A DNA stretch of 5,612 bases from Oscillospiraceae bacterium (GCA_009779295.1 WREN01000168.1:1-5612); one strand, 5' to 3'; shown: positions 1-4,778, numbered from the stretch's first letter. Numbers and translations are program-made. The notes: generated from the sequence alone by a model not told the origin.

Positions 1-306
1 AGTCATGATTATTGTTGACTTAATTTTGTTGCCTTGCAATTTTCGTTGGAAATTGGACATTGAAACCTTGACAACACATATCCGAGAGGACGTGTTATAC
101 AGGGAAACGGTCCAGTCCTCAATTGTAAGCCCTTCAACACGGGTAAATTCGCGCACATTATTAATAACAACTATTAATTTGCATGTTCGTGCATGCGCGG
201 CAATAAGTAAATCCATTTGCCCGATGAGCGTCCCTTTTCGTTGCAAATTAACGCGGATCGACCCATAGTGAAATCTCTCTTCACTATGTGTTGCGCCCAG
301 TTGCAT
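1..306 (-). pseudogene. VapC-type PIN-domain toxin, C-terminal remnant, running off the window edge
   Basis: The minus strand is open from an ATG at 306 to base 1 (102 codons, no stop). Residues 14-65 match the C-terminal half of VapC/PIN toxins, metal-dependent RNases of type II toxin-antitoxin pairs. The sequence reads YGSIRVNLQRKGTLIGQ, then MDLLIAAHA with the conserved Asp at residue 32, then NNVREF, then RVEGLTIEDW. The N-terminal half, which in the family carries the first catalytic Asp (LDTN motif), is absent: the same frame meets a stop at 355-357 and the residues before Tyr14 look unlike PIN. Family members normally end within a few residues of the final Trp, but here the frame continues 37 residues to the edge, so the native stop is lost or the frame has shifted. 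Residue 48 is Ile where Thr is usual. No VapB antitoxin is seen upstream. The 306 start is only the first ATG of the open frame. Family call is confident; non-functionality is inferred. Confidence 0.75.
264..288. repeat. Perfect 9-bp inverted repeat with 7-nt loop
   Basis: CATAGTGAA (264-272) and TTCACTATG (280-288) are perfect reverse complements separated by 7 bases. The palindrome lies in the vapC remnant, exactly where recognisable PIN sequence (YGSIR) gives way to unrecognisable sequence. It may mark the rearrangement end-point or be chance. There is no U-tract, so it is not an intrinsic terminator. Confidence 0.6.
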
Positions 307-407
307 ATAACCCTGCGAACTTAGGCAATTAAAAATTAGTAAAAATACATTTGCTTAATTCTTGACTTTTGCTTCAATAAAATAATCCCAAGCAGGAGGC
401 GAGAACA

Positions 408-670
408 ATGTTTGTCGGACGGCGAAAAAAACTTGAAACATTGTCTAAGCAATATGACAAAAACGAGTTCACATTTTTTTCTACTTACGGGCGCAGGCGT
501 ATTGGCAAAATTCAACTTATTGATGAATTTATACGTAACAAATGTTTATTGGCTTTACACAAAAGTTTTACTACCTTTTTTCAAAAAACGGATTTATTTC
601 CGGTGCGCGAGAATTTACATTGGGCAGGGATGATATTCGCTTGATCGATTTTAAAGAAATGTTCGAGTAG
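408..670 (+). pseudogene. COG1672-type ATPase (ATPase_2 + DUF234), internally deleted remnant
   Basis: The start is well supported: ATG at 408 follows AGGAGG (394-399) at a spacing of 8. The first ~45 residues match the N-terminus of archaeal/bacterial COG1672 ATPases: MFVGRRKKLETL, then the P-loop region YGRRRIGKIQLIDEFI. The P-loop keeps Gly33-Lys34, but the next residue, normally Thr or Ser, is Ile. After about position 540 this frame stops resembling the family and ends at 644. A second frame, open from 539 to the TAG at 668-670, reads KFYYLFSKNGF followed by DDIRLIDFKEMFE. That resembles the C-terminal end of the DUF234 nuclease-like domain that closes these proteins. A gene normally around 450 codons is thus reduced to its two ends with a frame change between them. 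Family assignment is by motif recognition. The deletion is inferred from the order and frames of the two ends. Confidence 0.78.
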
Positions 671-685
671 ACGTTAAACCGCCGT

Positions 686-892
686 TCATACAATTTTTCG
701 ATTTTCGATAAATTCATCTATATCCGCGACGATATATCTGTCCCCGAAAGTATGCAGCACATCATAGAAAGAGCTGAGGTAATCCATTACACCGTATTGC
801 TTGAATAAGCGTAATGTTTCGATCCCTTTAAGATTGTGCGTATATTTATATTTTTCAAGGCAAAACGCTTTGAACTTTACTACATCCTGCAT
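686..892 (-). CDS. DUF3791 domain-containing protein
   Basis: This 68-residue protein matches DUF3791, a short family common in gut Clostridia, across its whole length. Recognisable parts are the N-terminal FKAFCLEKYK, the central LFKQYGVMDYL, YDVLHTFG, and the C-terminal YIVADIDEFI. It has no signal peptide, membrane segment or catalytic motif, and is probably a small helical cytoplasmic protein. The start is set by AAGGAG (906-901 on the minus strand), which overlaps the stop codon of the preceding gene and lies 8 bases from the ATG. It is the last gene of the three-gene operon beginning at 1634, with a 12-base gap to its upstream neighbour. DUF3791 genes are often found beside DUF3990 genes. 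An antitoxin or accessory role to DUF3990 is my inference from this pairing and from size. It ends 15 bases from the stop of the convergent ATPase remnant; no obvious terminator separates them. Confidence 0.85.
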   Translation of the reverse strand: MQDVVKFKAFCLEKYKYTHNLKGIETLRLFKQYGVMDYLSSFYDVLHTFGDRYIVADIDEFIENRKIV

Positions 893-904
893 AGAAAGCT
901 CTCC

Positions 905-1141
905 TTAATAATCGGGTAGTTCTAATTTGCCGGTGTTGATTTCGTTTTGGTAGAGGCTAAAAAGCTTGTGAACGCTGTAATGCCATACCTTCGTTGCTTC
1001 ATTTTCCAATGCGGCGTACAACTCGGAGCTATATAACTTCTCAAACGCATCATCCTCGCCGACATGGGTTTCCTCAATGATTTTATTGGTTAACCCTCCG
1101 ATAATAACCGGCAGGACAGCAGTGAACTTATTATTTTCCAT
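905..1141 (-). CDS. Small protein of unknown function, middle gene of the DUF3990 operon
   Basis: This 78-residue acidic protein has no domain I can name. It begins MENNKFTAVLPVIIGGL and continues with a segment likely to be helical (EEDDAFEKLYSSELYAALE-like; exact HVGEDDAFEKLYSSELYAAL), then WHYSVHKLFSLY, and ends KLELPDY. Proteins of this size and pattern (FEKLY.SELY...LE.E.TK.WHYS) recur, to my recollection, next to DUF3990 and DUF3791 genes in Clostridia. Its ATG lies inside the 3' end of the DUF3990 gene (11-base overlap), with GGAGGG (1154-1149) seven bases upstream, inside the DUF3990 coding region. That is typical of translational coupling. There is no signal peptide or clear membrane span. 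It could be an antitoxin, a chaperone-like partner or a second effector component. The reading frame is well supported; the function is not known. Confidence 0.75.
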   Translation of the reverse strand: MENNKFTAVLPVIIGGLTNKIIEETHVGEDDAFEKLYSSELYAALENEATKVWHYSVHKLFSLYQNEINTGKLELPDY

Positions 1142-1634
1142 TTGCTTGCCCTCCGATTATGGTATGCCGGATATATCGACAGTAGACCAAGGACTTATCA
1201 GTATGAAACAGGACTTGATTGTATAGTTCCCGTACTCTTAACTCAATAATAGCGGCTTCTTTGGAAAGAACACCCTGTTCGTATAATGCAACAACCGTAA
1301 AAACCTGATCGTTTGCGACAGGACCGATAGCAATATCATAAAATACATCAGGTATCTGTCCGCTCCTGTTAACGCAAACAAAATCCAACCATTCACCATC
1401 GGGCTTATCGAATGTAATAATGGACAAATCATTCTTTGCAGTTTCAAAATCAAAATCATATTCCGTAATAACACGGATATTTTTCCGGCGTTTGACGGCG
1501 ACAATCTCTGCCCAACGGTCAGCTTGTTCTCTATTTATGGTCGTATAAAAACCAATTCCAAAATCAAGCATGCGGTTGCTTTCTATAATTTTCGGAATTT
1601 CGACGGGGACTGCGCCGCCGTGATAAACAATCAT
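1131..1634 (-). CDS. DUF3990 domain-containing protein (predicted ADP-ribosyltransferase-like toxin)
   Basis: This 167-residue protein has the hallmarks of DUF3990. It opens with YHGG (residues 4-7) and continues with DFGIGFYTT (24-32) followed by REQADRWA (35-42). GPVANDQVF lies at 104-112 and QVLFHT at 140-145. The pattern of an early His, a Gly-Phe-Tyr-Thr-Thr strand and a following QA..WA helix resembles the NAD-binding half of ADP-ribosyltransferases. The family has been linked to that fold in comparative studies, but enzymatic activity here is inference. Length is normal and there is no frame disruption. It has no signal peptide, so action is expected in the cytoplasm. It is the first gene of a three-gene operon and overlaps the next gene by 11 bases. 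The ATG at 1634 is preceded by GAGG and by a near-consensus promoter about 40 bases upstream. An overlapping ATG at 1638 is in another frame. Toxin function is inferred from fold and company. Confidence 0.86.
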   Translation of the reverse strand: MIVYHGGAVPVEIPKIIESNRMLDFGIGFYTTINREQADRWAEIVAVKRRKNIRVITEYDFDFETAKNDLSIITFDKPDGEWLDFVCVNRSGQIPDVFYDIAIGPVANDQVFTVVALYEQGVLSKEAAIIELRVRELYNQVLFHTDKSLVYCRYIRHTIIGGQANGK

Positions 1635-1672
1635 ACATACGCCTCGGCCTGAGTAAAATCGATTGCAACCTT

Positions 1673-1700
1673 ATTATACCCGAGTCAATGAGCATGCCAA
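1673..1700 (-). promoter_or_regulatory. Sigma-70-type promoter of the DUF3990 operon
   Basis: Read on the minus strand, TTGGCA (1700-1695, 5 of 6 to consensus) is followed by a 16-base spacer and a perfect TATAAT (1678-1673). Initiation would be near 1666, giving a leader of roughly 30 bases before the ATG at 1634. It is well placed for the DUF3990 gene and there is no competing gene. Confidence 0.75.
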
Positions 1701-1706
1701 GAGTTA

Positions 1707-1724
1707 ATGCTTTGTATAAAGCAT
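1707..1724. promoter_or_regulatory. Palindrome just upstream of the DUF3990 promoter, possible operator
   Basis: ATGCTTT (1707-1713) and AAAGCAT (1718-1724) form a perfect 7-bp inverted repeat around GTAT. It lies six bases upstream of the -35 box of the DUF3990 operon. This is a usual place for a dimeric regulator, and autoregulation is common for toxin-antitoxin operons. No DNA-binding protein is recognisable in the operon, so the operator role is speculative. Confidence 0.4.
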
Positions 1725-1828
1725 CCACCCTTGACTGCATAAGTTTGAAAAACTCGATATTTTTAGATAAATTAAAATAAAAGTAGAATAATAAAAATAA
1801 ATACAGAATAAGAGTGCGAAAAGATTGT

Positions 1829-1861
1829 ATTAAAATTAATTTATGTTATTATAATTTTAAT
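1829..1861 (+). promoter_or_regulatory. Putative promoter of the repeat-protein gene, embedded in a 10-bp inverted repeat
   Basis: A perfect TATAAT lies at 1850-1855, at the end of a strongly AT-rich stretch (about 1760-1860) that contains no gene. The best -35 candidate is TTGTAT (1825-1830), with a long 19-base spacer. ATTAAAATTA (1829-1838) and TAATTTTAAT (1852-1861) form a perfect 10-bp inverted repeat that overlaps the -10 box. Composition changes abruptly right after it, consistent with a transcript starting near 1862. The suboptimal spacer is compatible with an activator-dependent promoter. Confidence 0.5.
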
Positions 1862-2052
1862 CAAGCGAAGCGAAAGCGAACAGCGCTTTTCGGACACGGA
1901 AAAGCCGCCGTAAACTAAAGGCTTGGGAAACGGCGAAAGCATCATTTTTATCATTAAAAATGCCCGACCGGTTGCAAGCGGATTCATCAAACGCCGGGCG
2001 AGGCAAAACCGAGGAAGGAGGATCAAATAAATTTCCCGCGCGCAAGCCGGGA

Positions 2053-2165
2053 CGCTTAACCACGCTGCGCGTAAGCAACGAGGCTGAAAACGGAGAATCA
2101 CAACTCCAAACCAAAAGAGACCGCCTAACCACGTTGAGCGAAATCAACGCGGCAATGACGGAGAA
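2053..2165 (+). repeat. Two diverged direct copies of a ~45-nt leader element
   Basis: Copy A (2053-2097) and copy B (2122-2165) start 69 bases apart. Over the first 32 bases they match at 26 positions, sharing TAACCACG, a CAACG block and a terminal GGC. Both then end in ACGGAGAA. Copy B can form CGTTG/CAACG under a CCG/CGG outer pair. Copy A has one mismatch in the equivalent inner stem but can instead pair GCTTA with TAAGC. The spacing is a multiple of three, yet four of the six changes alter the encoded residue, so a shared RNA element explains the similarity better than a protein repeat. Confidence 0.55.
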
Positions 2166-2201
2166 CCTCGCTCCTAAAACGAGGAAAAATATTTGGAGGT
2201 T
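2164..2201 (+). promoter_or_regulatory. Shine-Dalgarno of the repeat-protein gene with a competing upstream pairing
   Basis: GGAGG (2195-2199) lies 9 bases before the ATG at 2209 and decides that start. AACCTC (2164-2169) is exactly complementary to GAGGTT (2196-2201), which covers most of this site. The same bases, as CCTCG (2166-2170), can instead pair with CGAGG (2180-2184) in a local hairpin with a 9-base loop. The two pairings exclude each other, which is the arrangement expected of a translational on/off switch. Which one forms is not determined here. Confidence 0.5.
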
Positions 2202-2208
2202 TTCAGAA

Positions 2209-4575
2209 ATGAAAAAAATTTTGGTAGTATTTTTGGCATTCGCGATGATGTTCGCGATGACGGTGCCGGCGATGTCGGAGGGTGGACCGACAGAAATTAT
2301 AATGGTTGAGGAATTCAACCACCACGTAACGAGGTTTGCGTTTAGCGGAAGCGGATCAAATGTAAGAGGCGTAATGGCACTTGAATTCACTTTCGAAAAC
2401 GCGCACAACAGCGTAACCAGAACGCACAGTATCACCAACATTGCGGAAGGAAACAACCAAACATTCAATATCCCTTTGGATATTGAATGCGGAACTGTAA
2501 CGGTCACGGTAATTGTGAATATAGCGCGTTCGGGCGGAAATTTGAGTTATTCGAGCCTCAGGGTTTCGCAGGTCGCGACTTCCCCAAACCCCTTTGAAGT
2601 CACCGAAAGGGTCGAGCCGACATGCACGGAGGACGGGTTTATCGAAATCACGTGCTCCGGCTGCGAAGGCGTCGTTGAATTTACGTTGCTTGACAAGCTC
2701 GGCCACGACTATGACGCGGTCGATACTCCGATGACCCCGGAGGATGACGGATTCACCACTTACACATGCAAGCGCGAGGACTGCGGCCACAGCTATGTCG
2801 GCGATTACGTCGATTGCGTTCCTTATGATTGGCAGGTAGTTGATGTAATTGATCCGACCTGTACGGAACAAGGTTATACGATTTTCAAGGATTATTATTG
2901 GGACGCCGAAAAAAATGACAGCTTCGTACCCGCTCTCGGCCACGATTACGGTGATGTTGTTACACTCCCCACCTGCACGCAAAGGGGCTTCACCACCTAC
3001 ATCTGCGCGCGCGACGGTTGCGGAAAGACATACAGGGCGGATTTCGTCAGGAGGCTCGGGCATGATTATGTCGGCGAAGTCACCGATCCGACCTGCGAAG
3101 ACGAAGGCTTCACGACTTACACCTGCACGCGCTGCGACGATGAATATGTGGACGATATAGAAGATGCGTTCGGACACACCCCGGGAGAAAGAAAAGATAT
3201 ACGAAATCCTAATTGTACGGACGATGGCGCGTGGGAAATCCGTTGCGATGTGTGTGAAAAGATTCTCGAAAGCGGCGATATCGACGCGCTCGGACATACC
3301 CCCGGCGAAAGAAAAGATATACTTGACCCGACTTGTACGGAAAAAGGCACGTGGGAAGTCCGCTGCGAAGTTTGCAATGAAGTTTTAGATTCGGGCGACA
3401 TCGACGCGCTCGGGCATACCCCAGGCGAAAGAATCGACACGCTTGACCCGACCTGTACCGCTAAGGGCGCGTGGGAAATCCGATGCGAAGTTTGCGATGT
3501 AGTTCTCGACTCCGGTGAAATCGACGCGCTCGGGCATGATCCCGGCGAAAGAGTCGACACGCTTGATCCGACTTGCACCGCAGAAGGCGCGTGGGAAATC
3601 CGCTGCGAAATTTGCGACGCGTTACTCGAATCCGGCGATATCGACGCTCTCGGGCATACACCCGGCGAAAGAAAGGAACCGAAGGATTCGACCTGCACGG
3701 CGAAAGGCGCTTGGATTATTCGTTGCAAGGTTTGTAATGTTGTAGTCGAAAGAGGCAGAATAGACGCGAAGGGCCACACCCCCGGCGAAAGAATCGAAAC
3801 GCTTGCCCCGACCTGTACGGGCGTAGGTGCGTGGGAAATCCGCTGCGAAGTTTGCGATGTTGTTCTCGATTCCGGCGAAATCGCCGCGCTCGGGCATACC
3901 CACGGCGAAGAAACTAAAATATTAGCACCAACTTGCACCGGCGACGGCGCGTGGGAAGTCCGCTGCACGGTTTGCGGTGTTGCCATCGATTCCGGAAATA
4001 TAAACGCGCTCGGTCATGATTGGAAAGAAGTAACCGTCGCCCCAACCTGCACGCTTCAAGGCTACACAACTAATGTTTGTGATAACGATTGCGGCGCGGT
4101 CTACGGCTTCTGGTGGGATTATACCGACCCGCTCGGGCATTTGATGGTGCTCGGCGACGTATGGTGGGCAGCAACTTGCAAGGCTGAGGGTCAGGGATAT
4201 TCATATTGTTCTGTCTGCGATTGGGGCACCACGCATTATTATCCCGTTAAGGATTGCAATTTCGTTAACGGCGTCTGCACGATGTGCGGCGAAAAAGAAC
4301 CCGTTGTAACCATAACCAACGTCGCAAACGCAAAGTTCATCAGCATCGCGGAAACGGCGAAGAACAGCAGGGTCTGGAGGCTCACATTCAGCGCGGGCGT
4401 CACATATTCAAACGGCTTCACGGAGGTTGTCACATATTCAATCGACCTTGCCGGAAACAACGCCAACCTTGACGGGAAGTTCACGTTCGGCGCGGGCCAC
4501 GACCTCGCGGGGCGCGTCCTCACCTACGACATCAAGGGCAACGGCTCCAACATCAAGGCGTTCGGGATTAAATAG
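2209..4575 (+). CDS. Secreted protein with Cys-rich 40-residue tandem repeats
   Basis: This is a 788-residue exported protein of unknown function. Residues 1-23 are a signal peptide: MKK, a hydrophobic run, then a VPAMS site with likely cleavage after Ser23. Residues ~24-134 form a beta-rich region without recognised domain. Residues ~135-322 hold diverged Cys-rich units with PTCT, GFTTYTC and LGHDY motifs. Residues 323-602 are seven exact 40-residue repeats. Two further diverged units reach ~697, and residues ~698-788 form a final beta-type domain with no Cys. Each repeat has C-x9-C-x2-C plus a His in GHTPGE, so metal binding or disulfide formation is possible. Similar PTCTE..GY..Y.C..CG...LGH repeats are familiar in secreted proteins of gut Clostridia. 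I see no LPXTG, SLH, dockerin or transmembrane anchor, so it is presumably released or held non-covalently. The start is chosen by GGAGG at 2195-2199 and the signal peptide. The gene is monocistronic, with its own long leader and terminator. Confidence 0.85.
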   Translation: MKKILVVFLAFAMMFAMTVPAMSEGGPTEIIMVEEFNHHVTRFAFSGSGSNVRGVMALEFTFENAHNSVTRTHSITNIAEGNNQTFNIPLDIECGTVTVTVIVNIARSGGNLSYSSLRVSQVATSPNPFEVTERVEPTCTEDGFIEITCSGCEGVVEFTLLDKLGHDYDAVDTPMTPEDDGFTTYTCKREDCGHSYVGDYVDCVPYDWQVVDVIDPTCTEQGYTIFKDYYWDAEKNDSFVPALGHDYGDVVTLPTCTQRGFTTYICARDGCGKTYRADFVRRLGHDYVGEVTDPTCEDEGFTTYTCTRCDDEYVDDIEDAFGHTPGERKDIRNPNCTDDGAWEIRCDVCEKILESGDIDALGHTPGERKDILDPTCTEKGTWEVRCEVCNEVLDSGDIDALGHTPGERIDTLDPTCTAKGAWEIRCEVCDVVLDSGEIDALGHDPGERVDTLDPTCTAEGAWEIRCEICDALLESGDIDALGHTPGERKEPKDSTCTAKGAWIIRCKVCNVVVERGRIDAKGHTPGERIETLAPTCTGVGAWEIRCEVCDVVLDSGEIAALGHTHGEETKILAPTCTGDGAWEVRCTVCGVAIDSGNINALGHDWKEVTVAPTCTLQGYTTNVCDNDCGAVYGFWWDYTDPLGHLMVLGDVWWAATCKAEGQGYSYCSVCDWGTTHYYPVKDCNFVNGVCTMCGEKEPVVTITNVANAKFISIAETAKNSRVWRLTFSAGVTYSNGFTEVVTYSIDLAGNNANLDGKFTFGAGHDLAGRVLTYDIKGNGSNIKAFGIK
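3175..4014 (+). repeat. Seven tandem 120-bp repeats (40 residues each)
   Basis: Units begin at 3175, 3295, 3415, 3535, 3655, 3775 and 3895, each exactly 120 bases with no indel. The consensus begins HTPGER and continues through DPTCT, GAWEIRCEVC and DSGDIDALG. Many differences between units are synonymous, so the array is old and held by selection on the protein rather than freshly expanded. Units 3 and 6 resemble each other more than their neighbours, both carrying EIRCEVCDVVLDSGEI. Unit 5 is the most divergent (GRIDAKG, and WIIRCKVC). Unit 7 begins HTHGEE. A shorter relative of the unit continues from 4015 (HDWKEV, APTCTLQGY). Confidence 0.95.
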
Positions 4576-4598
4576 CAAACAAAAATTATAACTCGATT

Positions 4599-4629
4599 AA
4601 GCCGGGACGCAAATCCCGGCTTTTTTTTT
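4599..4629 (+). terminator. Intrinsic terminator of the repeat-protein gene
   Basis: AAGCCGGGA (4599-4607) and TCCCGGCTT (4614-4622) form a perfect 9-bp stem around CGCAAA, and the run of T extends to 4629. It lies 24 bases after the TAG at 4573-4575. This is a textbook Rho-independent terminator and separates the gene from the URO-D gene downstream. Confidence 0.93.
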
Positions 4630-4696
4630 GTTGGACAAGCGAAACCGTTCGCATCAGGGATTGAAAGCGGTTAGAATTTCGAATTCACATACCTTT

Positions 4697-4725
4697 TTTA
4701 CAATATGAACGAAAAACGTTAATAT
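4697..4725 (+). promoter_or_regulatory. Possible promoter of the URO-D family gene
   Basis: TTTACA (4697-4702, 5 of 6) is followed by a 17-base spacer and TAATAT (4720-4725, 4 of 6). It lies about 50 bases before the ATG at 4779. The spacer contains AACG-AAAAA-CGTT (4708-4720), a small inverted repeat that could be an operator. The rest of the 4630-4778 intergenic stretch shows no gene or other clear signal. Confidence 0.4.
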
Positions 4726-4778
4726 AACGCCGTGCTTCATCATCAAGCGGCTTCCGCGGGAAGGGATTGCGGTTTGAA

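Larger units (their letters stand above)
1862..2208 (+). promoter_or_regulatory. Long structured 5' leader of the repeat-protein gene (candidate cis-regulatory RNA)
   Basis: About 345 bases between the putative promoter and the ATG at 2209 carry no convincing gene but many predicted RNA stems. In order they are: CGAAAGCG (1871-1878) with CGCTTTTCG (1884-1892), one bulge; CGCCGT (1906-1911) with ACGGCG (1930-1935); CATTTTTA (1943-1950) with TAAAAATG (1955-1962), loop TCAT; GCCCG (1962-1966) with CGGGC (1995-1999); GCTTA (2054-2058) with TAAGC (2072-2076); CGTTG (2132-2136) with CAACG (2145-2149); and CCTCG (2166-2170) with CGAGG (2180-2184). AAGCC (1902-1906) can also pair with GGCTT (1920-1924) inside the second stem's loop, giving a possible pseudoknot. 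The frame of the downstream gene happens to be open from an ATG at 1960. That ATG has no Shine-Dalgarno, and its use would bury the signal peptide behind 83 residues, so I treat the region as untranslated. I recognise no known riboswitch consensus. Confidence 0.55.

Noticed and set aside
5..268. Plus-strand open frame of 87 codons at the left edge
   Set aside because: It is antisense to the clearly recognisable VapC remnant, has no ribosome-binding site and resembles no protein family.
362..390. TTGACT as the -35 box of a promoter for the ATPase remnant
   Set aside because: The nearest -10-like sequence (TAAAAT, 378-383) is only 10 bases away and nothing suitable lies at 16-18 bases.
412..633. 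Second overlapping plus-strand frame inside the ATPase remnant
   Set aside because: It starts 4 bases after the supported ATG in another frame and shows neither the P-loop nor the DUF234 sequence.
1902..2184. Match of the leader to cyclic-di-GMP, cyclic-di-AMP, cobalamin or guanidine riboswitches
   Set aside because: Short look-alike words such as GGGACGC and CTTAACC occur, but the conserved cores of these classes are not present in the right order.
1960..2208. Upstream in-frame ATG that would lengthen the repeat protein by 83 residues
   Set aside because: It has no Shine-Dalgarno, sits inside a hairpin arm, and would place a charged segment before a good signal peptide that has its own well-spaced GGAGG.
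2239..2262. 12-base tandem duplication TTCGCGATGATG/TTCGCGATGACG in the signal peptide
   Set aside because: It encodes FAMM/FAMT in the hydrophobic core; short low-complexity duplications are common in signal peptides and imply no special function.
1841..2507. Minus-strand open frames of 86 and 216 codons covering the leader and signal peptide
   Set aside because: They lie opposite the supported gene and leader, have no ribosome-binding site, and show no recognisable domain.
2356..3986. Long minus-strand open frames (313 and 289 codons) opposite the repeat gene
   Set aside because: Their repetitive sequence is the mirror of the 120-bp repeats; absence of stops follows from the sense codon pattern.
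3175..4014. Regular repeats considered as a CRISPR array
   Set aside because: The period is 120 bases, similarity runs through the whole unit with no unique spacers, and the repeats are in frame within a secreted protein.
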